From: a virus
Length of the DNA: 41,073 nucleotides
IMG/VR virus record: IMGVR_UViG_3300042516_001886
Location: 1 to 41,073 of that record
Strand: one strand, 5' to 3'
The translations under genes were made by a program, and so were the position numbers. Below the pieces are notes generated by a model. The model was not told where the DNA came from and did no database searches. It saw only the letters and a program-made list of their open reading frames with translations. Below are positions 5,777-14,289 of this stretch, piece after piece; positions within the stretch are counted from its first letter, which is position 1, and every line of letters begins with the position of its first letter.

Positions 5777-5796
5777 CGTATATACATATATAAATG
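5777..5796 (+). promoter_or_regulatory. CGTATATAC-type intergenic motif, copy 3
   Basis: CGTATATACATATATAAATG ends 7 nt before the ATG at 5804, preceded by GCGCGTGGCG. It is the closest of the three copies to a conventional promoter distance. Confidence 0.4.
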
Positions 5797-5803
5797 ATAA
5801 CAA

Positions 5804-6124
5804 ATGAAAAACTTAGACGCTAATTTGCGAGATATTCAAAAACTTGAAAAAGAAATATCTGCTATTGAGAAAAAAATTACTGTTGACCTTAGTCCAATAG
5901 TAGACATGATATTCAACACAACTGAAGTATTTGGTGAGTTATTTAAACAAGATGAACAAGCAGAGTATGCTGTTTTAAAAACTATGACTAAAGATCAAAA
6001 AGAAGAAATGATTCGCATGTTTGAAGAACAATATATTCCTATGCTAGCTCAATTCAATAAATCCGAAAAGTTAGTAGAAGTTAAAGATTACATTGAAATT
6101 TTAAAGGAAAATTTGGCTTCATAA
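5804..6124 (+). CDS. hypothetical coiled-coil protein, 106 aa
   Basis: Helical, charged protein whose N-terminal heptads (LRDIQKLEKEISAIEKKITV) predict a coiled coil, followed by helices with Met, Phe and Glu (QKEEMIRMFEEQYIPMLAQF). No named domain. It leads the unit containing the glutaredoxin, HD hydrolase and late sigma genes. A role linked to those is possible but not shown by the sequence. Confidence 0.65.
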   Translation: MKNLDANLRDIQKLEKEISAIEKKITVDLSPIVDMIFNTTEVFGELFKQDEQAEYAVLKTMTKDQKEEMIRMFEEQYIPMLAQFNKSEKLVEVKDYIEILKENLAS

Positions 6125-6154
6125 GAAAGAAACCGTAACTTCAAACTCATAATA

Positions 6155-6454
6155 ATGAAATTAAGATTAGTGGTGTATGGAATGAAAGATTGTATATATT
6201 GTCAATGGCTTAAAGGGGCTCTAAAGAAGATGGAAATAGAGTATGAATATGTTGAATCGGATGATAAAGTAGATAAAATGATTACAAGTTTAACAGGTGA
6301 AGCAGCATACCCTATGATTGAGGTCCATTTGAATGATACAATACATTATATTTCTCCTTCGGAAGAATATAGTGGTACTTCTAAGCGTGTTCATATCTTT
6401 AATAAAGTACAAGACGCACTTAAGATATTATTAAAAGTTTTACAAAATAAATAA
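6155..6454 (+). CDS. glutaredoxin-like thiol-disulfide protein
   Basis: Thioredoxin-fold protein of glutaredoxin size (99 aa). The strand LRLVVYG leads into the redox motif C13-I-Y-C16. Tyr52-Pro53 in the AAYPMIEV strand fits the conserved cis-proline loop. T4-like phages use such proteins (NrdC/NrdH type) as reductants for ribonucleotide reductase, and T4 also encodes one near gene 55, as here. The CIYC active site differs from the common CPYC. No reductase gene lies in this window, so its partner is not known. Confidence 0.8.
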   Translation: MKLRLVVYGMKDCIYCQWLKGALKKMEIEYEYVESDDKVDKMITSLTGEAAYPMIEVHLNDTIHYISPSEEYSGTSKRVHIFNKVQDALKILLKVLQNK

Positions 6455-6457
6455 GTT

Positions 6458-7222
6458 ATGATCACACCTGAACAAATCCAATCAAATTGGGACATATTCA
6501 TTGGTAATATCAAAACCTATATCACGGGAGATAGGAAAGATAAGTTACTTGATTTCTATACTCAACATGAAGAACGCTTTGCTTTAATGCCTGCTTCTAA
6601 TAAGATTCAATATCATAATTGTTTTCCTGGCGGGTATGTAGATCATGTTAATCGTGTTGTTACTGCTGCTTTAAAGATAGACGCTGTATGGCGTGAGTTA
6701 GGTGTGTTTGATACTTACACTACAGAGGAACTAGTTTTTGCTGCTATTAATCATGATCTAGGTAAATTTGGAACAGTGGAACATGCGTCGTACATTGAAC
6801 AAACTGACCAATGGAGACGAGATAAACTGAATGAGACTTATATGTTCAATGATAAATTGGAGTATATGTCTGTTCCTGACCGAGGATTATGGTTACTAAA
6901 TGAAGCTGATATATCAGTAACAAAGAATGAGTTACTAGCTATTAAGTTACATGATGGATTATATGATGACGCTAACAAGCCTTACTTATTATCTTTCATG
7001 CCAGAAACTAAACCTCGTACTTCAATCATTTTTATTCTACATCAGGCGGACTTATTAGCCGCTCGAGTTGAATTTGAACATGAATGGTTACCAAAATTAT
7101 TAAATAACAATACTAAACCTAAACCTGTAACTTCATTTAAGGCACCTGCTGCTAAACAAAAAGCGCTAAGTAACTTAAGTAAATCAAACCCAGGTTTAGC
7201 TGACTTAATTAAAAACTTATGA
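6458..7222 (+). CDS. HD-domain phosphohydrolase
   Basis: HD-superfamily metal-dependent phosphohydrolase, 254 aa. Visible ligands are H53 and H63 in YHNCFPGGYVDHV, the HD pair at 99-100 (INHDLGKFG), H165-D166 (KLHDGLYD) and H195/D198 (ILHQADLLAARVE). The family hydrolyses nucleotides, nucleic-acid ends or signalling nucleotides. Nucleotide-pool or (p)ppGpp-type turnover in infected cells is the usual guess, not proven. The C-terminal 45 residues are a Lys/Pro-rich extension. It follows the glutaredoxin by 3 nt and overlaps the next gene by 4 nt. Confidence 0.8.
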   Translation: MITPEQIQSNWDIFIGNIKTYITGDRKDKLLDFYTQHEERFALMPASNKIQYHNCFPGGYVDHVNRVVTAALKIDAVWRELGVFDTYTTEELVFAAINHDLGKFGTVEHASYIEQTDQWRRDKLNETYMFNDKLEYMSVPDRGLWLLNEADISVTKNELLAIKLHDGLYDDANKPYLLSFMPETKPRTSIIFILHQADLLAARVEFEHEWLPKLLNNNTKPKPVTSFKAPAAKQKALSNLSKSNPGLADLIKNL

Positions 7223-7491
7223 TATTAGGAACTATATCTATTATTCTATGGGTAGCCACCATTGTAGGCTTCGTTGTTTATAACAATCTTAAAAAGTTAG
7301 AGCGTCAAGAAGATATTATACGCCAACAACAACAACAACTTCAAGACATATATGCTGTTATAGCAGAGTCAGATCGTTTAATTGTAGAAATTGATAAGCG
7401 AGGAACATTTTCATCCGATGATGAAATTGGTTTCTTCTTTCAAACTGTTAAAGGTATTCAACAAACACTAAACGAATTTAGACCAAGATAA
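7219..7491 (+). CDS. membrane-anchored coiled-coil protein, 90 aa
   Basis: One N-terminal membrane helix (residues about 3-22, ISIILWVATIVGFVVY) is followed by a Gln-rich coiled coil (KLERQEDIIRQQQQQLQDIY) and a soluble tail. The orientation signal (Lys after the helix) suggests the tail is cytoplasmic. The layout resembles an inner-membrane spanin or a membrane tether. Its place between the HD hydrolase and the late sigma gene does not favour a lysis role. ATG overlaps the previous stop (7219-7222). Confidence 0.65.
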   Translation: MILGTISIILWVATIVGFVVYNNLKKLERQEDIIRQQQQQLQDIYAVIAESDRLIVEIDKRGTFSSDDEIGFFFQTVKGIQQTLNEFRPR

Positions 7492-7494
7492 TAT

Positions 7495-8256
7495 ATGAGT
7501 GTATTAATTGATGAGAAGGAAGTCCAACTCACTAAGAAAGGGACTATACGTAAGCGCAAACCTAAGACTGCAAACGTTTACTTTACACAAGATACAGAAG
7601 ACGCTATTGTTGAATATGTTAAAACTACTGACATGGCTGTACGTAATAAAATTTTTAATGAACGTATTGACTATGCTTTTCATAAATTAACAGAAAATAT
7701 TATTCATACATTTAAGTTTTATTATACTGAAGTAGATACTATTCCTGAATTACAACATGAAGTAGTTTATTTCTTACTTGAAAAACTACACCTATACAAA
7801 CCAGAAAAAGGTAAAGCGTTCTCGTACTTTGGAACCATTGCTAAACGTTATCTTATTTTATATAATAACGCTAATTATAAGAAGCTTAAGAATAGAGCAA
7901 CAGTTGACGAGATAGACAACGATAAAACCATTATAACAGATATTGTTAACAATACCGACAACTTCCGTCTAGCCGACGAGGAACTCAATTTTATAGACGC
8001 TTATGTGGGATATATCGACAAACATTTATACTCGTTCTTCCCTAAAGAAAATGATGCTAAGATAGCTGACGCTATTATGGAGTTGTTCCGTAAACGTGAA
8101 AACATTGATATATTCAATAAGAAGGCGCTTTATATATATATTCGCGAAATAACTGACGCATCTACGCCACAAGTAACTAAAATCATCAAGAAGTTAAAAA
8201 CTCATTACAAGAATATATACAATGAGTACCATACTCATGGGTATGTTAGGTACTAA
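7495..8256 (+). CDS. 55: T4 gp55-like late-transcription sigma factor
   Basis: Residues about 30-125 look like sigma-70 region 2: helices AFHKLTENIIHTFKFYY and IPELQHEVVYFLLEKLHLY, then KPEKGKAFSYFGTIAKRYLI (102-121). The last part matches the region 2.4-type segment of T4 gp55 proteins, which recognises the late promoter box. Residues 224-245 (TPQVTKIIKKLKTHYKNIYN) may be a helix-turn-helix-like end. At 253 aa it is longer than T4 gp55 (185 aa). It would redirect host RNA polymerase to late genes, and the ATATTTATA motif before structural genes is the candidate target. Confidence 0.75.
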   Translation: MSVLIDEKEVQLTKKGTIRKRKPKTANVYFTQDTEDAIVEYVKTTDMAVRNKIFNERIDYAFHKLTENIIHTFKFYYTEVDTIPELQHEVVYFLLEKLHLYKPEKGKAFSYFGTIAKRYLILYNNANYKKLKNRATVDEIDNDKTIITDIVNNTDNFRLADEELNFIDAYVGYIDKHLYSFFPKENDAKIADAIMELFRKRENIDIFNKKALYIYIREITDASTPQVTKIIKKLKTHYKNIYNEYHTHGYVRY

Positions 8257-8276
8257 CCGAAAATTCTTATAGCTTT

Positions 8277-8285
8277 ATATTTATA
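8277..8285 (+). promoter_or_regulatory. candidate late promoter box ATATTTATA (1)
   Basis: ATATTTATA 15 nt before the ATG at 8301, in the 44-nt gap between the late sigma gene and the baseplate block. Exact copies stand at 13391, 16157, 22998, 29633, 32241 and 40387. There is also a partial two-part promoter here (CTAACCGAAA at 8253, TAGCTTTAT at 8270, 7-nt spacing), so both classes may be used. Confidence 0.55.
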
Positions 8286-8300
8286 TCAAATATGTAATAT

Positions 8301-8657
8301 ATGGATTTTGATAAAGTTATATTCGGTAAAAAATCGTTCTCTTCATTACTTGAGGACATTTATTCCAATTCCAAGAACAAAGAAAAGCAACTATCCGCAA
8401 TGATAGCGCAACTTAAAGAGTTCATTAATGAACCCGGTGACGCCGTTATGATTGTTCCCCTATTAAAAGAATACCTAGAAATATCTGTTAAGAATGATGA
8501 CGCGTTAATTAAAATGGCGGGTATTGTTCAACGCGCTATGACTAATAATAATCCTAATGAAGAAGGTTTATTGTCGGATAGAGATAAAGAACTATTATTT
8601 GAAGAAATAAATAAAGTTCAACTTGAAGCTAACCAACCTGTAAAACAACTTAATTAA
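8301..8657 (+). CDS. hypothetical protein at head of baseplate operon, 118 aa
   Basis: Helical, slightly acidic protein (FSSLLEDIYSNSKNKEKQLS, IVPLLKEYLEISVKNDDALI). T4 gp33, the late co-activator, is of similar size, but I see no gp33-specific feature, so I leave it unnamed. Its stop overlaps the start of the hub gene by one base (TAATG), implying coupled translation and perhaps a role in baseplate assembly or late control. Confidence 0.65.
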   Translation: MDFDKVIFGKKSFSSLLEDIYSNSKNKEKQLSAMIAQLKEFINEPGDAVMIVPLLKEYLEISVKNDDALIKMAGIVQRAMTNNNPNEEGLLSDRDKELLFEEINKVQLEANQPVKQLN

Positions 8658-10336
8658 TGTCTCTTTTTGATATTCTAGATAAACCTACTGGAGTTGGTAA
8701 TATAACTAGTCCTCTCTTAATTGGACGTGTTAAGGATATCATTATGGATGACAAACATCCTGAGTTTAAGAAGTATGGTGGTTGGGCTAGTTTAGGTTTT
8801 ATTAAATTCTCTCCTGTTTATCAAACAGCTGATCCTAATAAGACTGTATCTTTACCATTCGCTAAACCCATTTCTTCTAACTATAGTCAATTTCCTTTAT
8901 TAGAGGAAATAGTATTAATCATTTCTGGTCCATCAACTAAATTGACTAGTGATCCAAATGCTAAAGATTATTTTTACTTAAATGTTTTTAACTTTTGGGG
9001 TAGTACTCATCATAATGGATTCCCTGATCTTAGAAATGCCTCTAATCTACCAGACGCCATTAGAAAAGATTACTTAACTGTAGCTGAAGGATCTATTAGA
9101 AAAATTAGAGATAATAGTTCTGATTTGAGATTAGGGAGTACTTTTAAAGAAAGAGCTAATATTAGAAACATTGTATCATATGAGGGAGATGTTATAATGC
9201 AAGGCAGATTTGGACAGTCAATTAGATTTGGTAGTACATCAAAAAATAAAAGTATACCTAACTTTTGGAGTAATAATACTGAAAGTAAAGAAGGTGAACC
9301 TATCACTATAATCAGAAATGGTCAAAACAAAGCATTAGTAGGTGAAGGATGGGTTCCTATCCTTGAAGATATAAATTCAGACGGGGCATCAATTTATTTA
9401 TGTAGTGGTCAAGAAATTAATATACAATTATCTTCTACTAACTTAAATTCATTTGGGGCTCAATTACAAACACCTATACAGTCTACATTACAATTAATAG
9501 ATTCACCTATTGGAGCTGAAATTCCTCTTAATGAATCTGACAGTAGTTCTCTTAGCGCTGCCCAATTATCAGATAAAATATTCCAAACTTCTACATCTAC
9601 ATCAGGTAGTGCTACTCCTTCTAACCCAGCATCTAGTGTTAATCCTAGTATAAGCGCTTTACCAACAGGATCAGTGACAGTGTCTCCAACTGGTTTAGAA
9701 GCTGGTTCTAAAACTAATCCAATTAGTGAAGAAGATTTATTACCTAGTGAAATTGAAGAATTCCAATCTGATTTTCAGTATGCTGAATTAGATAAAGAAG
9801 AACAAAAAGCAATTGATGCTCCTGATTATAGTTCTAGTAGTGATACTGAAAATAATCTAGCTAAAGATGGTGTTTATTACTATGATGTACCTAGAGAAAA
9901 ACAAATTAACGCTACAGCTTGCTTTATAGCTAGTTGTACTATGATATTGAAATATTTAAAAATTAGTGTAACACAAAATTATATTTTACAGAATTATAAT
10001 AAGGATGGTTTATTAGATTCATCTCGTTTATTCACTAAAGAAGCTAAAAGAAGTATAAACACTAAACCAATATCTGGTGGAAGTACTGGGTATAAGCAAA
10101 TAGTTGACTTTATTAAATCAACAGGAAAACCATTCATACTTTGTAAAAAGAGTATAGGTAGTAAAGGACAAAATGGAACACACTTTATTGTTGTAAAAGG
10201 ATTAAATGCTAAAGGTGAAGTATTATTAAATGATCCTGCTAATAGTAAAGTAGCATCTGTAGATACTATTTTAAAAGTAAGTGATCTATTAGATGGTACA
10301 GGAACAGCTAAAGGAAGTATAAGGTTTTATAGTTAA
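8657..10336 (+). CDS. 5: gp5-like baseplate hub with C39-like peptidase domain
   Basis: Residues about 15-115 fit the OB-fold of T4-type gp5 hubs (LLIGRVKDIIMDDKHPEFKK). Residues 170-225 carry the hub signature (EGDVIMQGRFGQSIRFGS, then ITIIRNGQ). After a Ser/Thr-rich linker (about 295-400), residues 405-559 resemble a C39-type papain-like peptidase: Q416 and C422 in QINATACFIASC, H509 in GTHFIVVKG, D526 in LLNDPAN. T4 gp5 carries a lysozyme domain instead. Inferred job: central tail spike component that cuts a peptide bond, perhaps in peptidoglycan, during DNA delivery, or processes itself. Confidence 0.8.
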   Translation: MSLFDILDKPTGVGNITSPLLIGRVKDIIMDDKHPEFKKYGGWASLGFIKFSPVYQTADPNKTVSLPFAKPISSNYSQFPLLEEIVLIISGPSTKLTSDPNAKDYFYLNVFNFWGSTHHNGFPDLRNASNLPDAIRKDYLTVAEGSIRKIRDNSSDLRLGSTFKERANIRNIVSYEGDVIMQGRFGQSIRFGSTSKNKSIPNFWSNNTESKEGEPITIIRNGQNKALVGEGWVPILEDINSDGASIYLCSGQEINIQLSSTNLNSFGAQLQTPIQSTLQLIDSPIGAEIPLNESDSSSLSAAQLSDKIFQTSTSTSGSATPSNPASSVNPSISALPTGSVTVSPTGLEAGSKTNPISEEDLLPSEIEEFQSDFQYAELDKEEQKAIDAPDYSSSSDTENNLAKDGVYYYDVPREKQINATACFIASCTMILKYLKISVTQNYILQNYNKDGLLDSSRLFTKEAKRSINTKPISGGSTGYKQIVDFIKSTGKPFILCKKSIGSKGQNGTHFIVVKGLNAKGEVLLNDPANSKVASVDTILKVSDLLDGTGTAKGSIRFYS

Positions 10337-10346
10337 AAATTAAACA

Positions 10347-11273
10347 ATGTCAGGTAAGAAAAAAGCAGAAAAAACCGCAGCATCCGCCACCACCGCCGCT
10401 AATCAGGCGAGTAGTCAAGCGAATTCTCAATCTAACACACAGACTAATACAGCTGTGGCTGAAGCGGAAGCTGCCGCCGCTCAAACCGGTGGTGATGTTG
10501 GCTCACCTAATGTTGACCCTAACGCTACTAGAGGTCCAGGAGGAAGAATGCTTCAATTTGAAGATTTTAGTTCTGACTATATTCCTGCGTTTCCATATTT
10601 AAGTGATCAATTAATATTAAATTCTGGTAGAGTTTTACTTAATTCTAAGTATGATTCAACAATGTTATTTGGTAAAAGATCTATAGCACTGTCATCAGAT
10701 GGTACTTTAAATTTTGATAGTCGTTTGAAATATATTGTTAATAGCCCTAGGATTGAATTAGGATTAGGTGATAATGCGTCTGTTGCTTTAGGTGAACCAT
10801 TAATAGAATATCTAGATAAATTATCAACTGGTCTTAGTGATTTAGCTAAAGAATTAGAAAAAGTATTTAACACAGGTAATAATAGTCCTTTTCAAGGTGT
10901 GAACATACAAGCGGGACGTTTAGTAAAAAAATTAGAAGAATTGAACGCAATAAAAACAGATCTAAAATCTAATGTTGTGTTTGTTGGTAAAAATATTGTC
11001 ACTACCGCGGCCCCATCAGTAACTGAAGAAGTACAAGAACCATCCCAATCATCACCTGGCAATTCAGAAGGAGGTTACACTAGTAAAGGTGATCAACAAA
11101 ATGAAGCAGACCAACAAGATAGAAAAGATAAATCTGATAGATTTGAAAATGCAGAAGGTAAAGGTATAGGAGCTAATGATGAACCACCACCACGTAATTA
11201 CTCTCCAGGATCAAGAGATACAGTAGACAGAAATACAGGTAATCCACAACCATCACCAACAGAAGAATTATAA
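10347..11273 (+). CDS. baseplate/spike-associated structural protein, 308 aa
   Basis: Residues 1-60 are a low-complexity Ala/Gln/Ser/Thr segment. Residues 85-150 show repeating short strands (LILNSGRVLLNSKYDSTMLF, IALSSDGTLNFDS, IVNSPRIELGLGDNASVALG), a pattern seen in beta-structured spike or hub proteins next to gp5 in T4-like phages. Helices follow (EYLDKLSTGLSDLAKELEKV), then a long polar, disordered tail (240-308). Its position 10 nt after the hub gene suggests it binds or extends the hub, possibly replacing the beta-helix of T4 gp5. Assignment by context and pattern. Confidence 0.6.
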   Translation: MSGKKKAEKTAASATTAANQASSQANSQSNTQTNTAVAEAEAAAAQTGGDVGSPNVDPNATRGPGGRMLQFEDFSSDYIPAFPYLSDQLILNSGRVLLNSKYDSTMLFGKRSIALSSDGTLNFDSRLKYIVNSPRIELGLGDNASVALGEPLIEYLDKLSTGLSDLAKELEKVFNTGNNSPFQGVNIQAGRLVKKLEELNAIKTDLKSNVVFVGKNIVTTAAPSVTEEVQEPSQSSPGNSEGGYTSKGDQQNEADQQDRKDKSDRFENAEGKGIGANDEPPPRNYSPGSRDTVDRNTGNPQPSPTEEL

Positions 11274-11292
11274 AAATATTATTTATTAAAGT

Positions 11293-13389
11293 ATGGCATT
11301 CGCTAAATTATCACAAACTATCTTTAAGGGCATTGTTGATGCTGAGGCTAACCTTAACAAAACTATTAATAAAGTATATAAGAATGTTAATGAGATTAAA
11401 GATATTGATTTATGTCATATATTAGAATATATTGCTAATCAAGTAGGAACAGCTGCTATTAGTAATAATAAAACTATTAATGATGTAAAAACATTAGCTC
11501 GTACACTTGATAATTTTATAAATACATTTGAGAAAACATATCCATTAACTACTCCATTAATTCAAGCTAAACAAATACAAGATGTAGTTAATAGTTTAAA
11601 TTCAATTCCTACAATTGAATCTAATGTTATTCCTCAAGGACCTAAGATTAATAATCTATTTAAAGCCGCTGCTGATAAATTAACTCCATTCACTGATTCT
11701 AAGAATTTAACTCCTAGAAGTATCAATACTGTTATTAATTTAGTTAAAAGTATTAGAGGTACTTTACAAGCAGTAGCTAGTATAGCTAGTCCTGCTGATC
11801 TATTAGGCTTGTTAAATATTAAATTAGATTTAAGTAAGTTACAAAAATTTGTTGACCCCGCTAAATTAATTCCTTTTTTAACATTATTATTAAATTTACT
11901 ACGTGGTATATCTAATGTTATACAAGTTATAATTAACTTTTTACAGTCAATTAAAAATATAGTTAACTTATTAAAAACTATAGTTAAGGTTATTAATGGA
12001 GTAATTTTAGCTATATACGCTGTTACTGCTGTTTTACCAACAATGTTTTTAACAGCTGGTATAGTACTGGGTTTTGAAAAGATACTTAAAACTATTCAAA
12101 AAACTATTTTAGATCCACTCACAGCAGTATTAACTGAAATTGATAATGGTCTAGCTTTAGTTATAGGTATTTTAACTACTGTACAAAACTTTTTAACTAA
12201 AATAATATCTATTTTACTTGACATAATAAATCAACTTCAAAATTGTAAGGATTTAAGTGTGTCTACTTTATTATATGATTTTAGAAATACTATTGGATCT
12301 TTATTAGGTAATCTAAGAGATATAGACTCAGCTATATTTGACTTTACAGCAGGCAATACAGACCCAGGTATTAATGATGCTTTAAATCAAAGATATAATG
12401 ATTTAGGAGGAAACACAAGTGCTTCAGATGCTTTAATAAAAAATATTTTACTTAACGATAATCAATTTAATAATCAAAATCCTGTACTTCAAGTTCTATT
12501 AGACCAAAACCCAGGAAAATCACTAAATGAAGTATTATTAGGTCAATTTGGTTTTAATAATAGTAATGCCCTATTAGATCCATCTTCTAATAATTTAAAT
12601 GGAGTTAAAACTAATACTGATGGATTAACAGGTAATGGTATAGGAGGAGCTTTAACACCTACAACTATTCCTAGTAGTAATGGTGGTAATAATGGTTTAT
12701 CTTTTGATAGTAGTGGATATAATCTTAATGATTTGAATCGTTTAAATCAATTAGGTTTGGGTAATTTAAATAAAGATAGTACATTTGGACAAACCGGTGA
12801 TCGTAATGTTAATAATTTAAATAATTTAAAACGTCAAGACTTACTTGATATTATTAATCGTTTACAAAGAGATAAAAGAAATCAAACAGAATTAAATAGT
12901 TTAACTAGATATTATAAAGGTTTAATATTAAAAATAATTGTTGAGGAGATAGTTGATAATGGTATCACTTTAAAAAGACGATACGGAATTGCTTTAAATA
13001 ATAAAAGTATATTAGTCACATCAACTGATCCAACATACGCTACTAATATTGAAGTAATATTCAACGAACTTATTTTTAGAATTGATATTGGTAAATTAGG
13101 TGAACAAAATGATAGTAGTACAAATGATCAAATAAATAATTTAGGCATAGGTAATGTGTCTCAAGCTAATAACTATACTATACAAAATAGTACCATGGCT
13201 GATATTAAAAACCAAATAACACAAATACCAGCGCTAAAGAATATATTAACAACAACAACTAAAAAATTAGCTATTAGCATAACACAACGTGACAGAATTG
13301 TTACCACATTACTTAGTATTGGATACACTAAAGCAGAAATAACAGATTTATTAAGAAATAAAGGATATAGCGTCGAAAATTTAGTATAA
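11293..13389 (+). CDS. large helical tail/baseplate structural protein, 698 aa
   Basis: Residues about 1-340 are long, strongly hydrophobic helices (FLTLLLNLLRGISNVIQVII, IVNLLKTIVKVINGVILAIY). Two or more could be membrane-crossing (around 190-265), as in tape-measure proteins. The middle (380-530) is Asn/Gly/Leu-rich and flexible. Residues 560-620 look beta-rich (TLKRRYGIALNNKSILVTST), and the end is a small helical module (ITQRDRIVTTLLSIGYTKAE). It lies between the spike gene and gp25. A membrane-inserting or tape-measure-like role is possible, but the family is not recognised. Confidence 0.55.
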   Translation: MAFAKLSQTIFKGIVDAEANLNKTINKVYKNVNEIKDIDLCHILEYIANQVGTAAISNNKTINDVKTLARTLDNFINTFEKTYPLTTPLIQAKQIQDVVNSLNSIPTIESNVIPQGPKINNLFKAAADKLTPFTDSKNLTPRSINTVINLVKSIRGTLQAVASIASPADLLGLLNIKLDLSKLQKFVDPAKLIPFLTLLLNLLRGISNVIQVIINFLQSIKNIVNLLKTIVKVINGVILAIYAVTAVLPTMFLTAGIVLGFEKILKTIQKTILDPLTAVLTEIDNGLALVIGILTTVQNFLTKIISILLDIINQLQNCKDLSVSTLLYDFRNTIGSLLGNLRDIDSAIFDFTAGNTDPGINDALNQRYNDLGGNTSASDALIKNILLNDNQFNNQNPVLQVLLDQNPGKSLNEVLLGQFGFNNSNALLDPSSNNLNGVKTNTDGLTGNGIGGALTPTTIPSSNGGNNGLSFDSSGYNLNDLNRLNQLGLGNLNKDSTFGQTGDRNVNNLNNLKRQDLLDIINRLQRDKRNQTELNSLTRYYKGLILKIIVEEIVDNGITLKRRYGIALNNKSILVTSTDPTYATNIEVIFNELIFRIDIGKLGEQNDSSTNDQINNLGIGNVSQANNYTIQNSTMADIKNQITQIPALKNILTTTTKKLAISITQRDRIVTTLLSIGYTKAEITDLLRNKGYSVENLV

Positions 13390-13390
13390 A

Positions 13391-13399
13391 ATATTTATA
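13391..13399 (+). promoter_or_regulatory. candidate late promoter box ATATTTATA (2)
   Basis: Exact motif in the 13-nt gap before the ATG at 13403, only 3 nt from it. If the transcript starts about 7 nt downstream, it would lack this start codon and serve gp25 and gp6 instead. It may also be a chance AT-rich match. Confidence 0.35.
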
Positions 13400-13402
13400 T
13401 AT

Positions 13403-13867
13403 ATGAAAACAGATGAATTTTTAAAACAATTACGTAAAATTATACGCGAAGAAGTAGAAATGGCGTTAGATAGTAGATTGGAAACATTGAATGAAGTTAA
13501 ACAACCTACACAAACTAAACGTATACCTTCAACTCTTTCTAGTATTTTACCACCAAAATCACAACCTAAAAGAAGTCTTTCTGTACCTGATGTGAAAAAT
13601 CCGTTATTAGCTAGTATTCTTAATGAAACTGCTATGACTATGACCGGAGATGATTATAAAACAGCAATTAACGCTGATGCTAGTATGGCGCCTAATTTTA
13701 TGGGTATGATGAGAAATAATATGCCTCAAGCTACACCTGTAGTTGATTCTGTAGAAAGTATGTTAGCTTCTACAACACCAACCTCTGATATTAACGCGGT
13801 ACAAATAAACGCTGTACCTGATTTCTCAGCGATAATGGGTAAATTTAAAGAAAACGGTAAAATATAA
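13403..13867 (+). CDS. hypothetical virion-associated protein with leader-type N-terminus, 154 aa
   Basis: Residues 1-31 (MKTDEFLKQLRKIIREEVEM, then a second helix ending LETLNE) form a basic-acidic amphipathic helix of the LRKIIREE kind. From memory, this kind is common at the start of T4-like phage head or accessory proteins, and it contains IxE/LxE steps like gp21-type cleavage sites. The rest is Pro/Ser/Thr/Met-rich and probably disordered. It overlaps gp25 by one base (TAATG). Structural or scaffold-like role inferred only. Confidence 0.5.
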   Translation: MKTDEFLKQLRKIIREEVEMALDSRLETLNEVKQPTQTKRIPSTLSSILPPKSQPKRSLSVPDVKNPLLASILNETAMTMTGDDYKTAINADASMAPNFMGMMRNNMPQATPVVDSVESMLASTTPTSDINAVQINAVPDFSAIMGKFKENGKI

Positions 13868-14289
13868 TGGCACGTATAATTAAAAATATTAATCCATTAG
13901 ATCTAAAACCTAGTACAGGTATTGGATTATCTTTACCCTTTAATGGTCCAATTGGATTTAACCTTAATTATACTACTAAGGATCAATTCCGTAATAACAT
14001 ACTTAATTTTTTATCTACTGCTCAAAGAGAAAGACCGTTCCAACCTAATTTTGGAGCTGATCTTAGACAATTCTTATTTGAAGCAAATGATGATCTAACT
14101 ATAGGTGAGATAAAATCTTCATTACAGGATAGTTTAAATACTTATTTTCCTAACATAGTAATAGATAACATTGATATATTGCAATCTATAGATGCTTATC
14201 TTATGAATGTAATTATAAAATATACAGTTCCGAACCTTAACTTAACCGATACTTTAACACTAGAATTTAATAATGGCAACAGTCAATAA
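13867..14289 (+). CDS. 25: baseplate wedge protein gp25-like
   Basis: Matches the gp25/lysozyme-like baseplate family in length (140 aa, T4 132 aa) and pattern: a Gly/Pro-rich start, DQFRNNILNFLSTAQRERPF (42-61), then QPNFGADLRQFLFEAND (62-78) and the closing strands IDAYLMNVIIKYTVPN and DTLTLEF. In T4-like tails gp25 forms the wedge core with gp6 and gp53, at the junction with the sheath. Its end overlaps the gp6 start by 17 nt, conserving the 25-6 gene order. Confidence 0.85.
   Translation: MARIIKNINPLDLKPSTGIGLSLPFNGPIGFNLNYTTKDQFRNNILNFLSTAQRERPFQPNFGADLRQFLFEANDDLTIGEIKSSLQDSLNTYFPNIVIDNIDILQSIDAYLMNVIIKYTVPNLNLTDTLTLEFNNGNSQ

Noticed and set aside
5785-5796. TATATAAATG as a T4-type TATAAATA late promoter
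   Set aside because: One mismatch in AT-rich DNA before an early-type gene, and it is better explained as part of the CGTATATAC motif.
7219-7491. Spanin role for the membrane-anchored coiled-coil protein
   Set aside because: Topology fits loosely, but it lies 30 kb from the endolysin and next to transcription genes. Kept as an alternative only.
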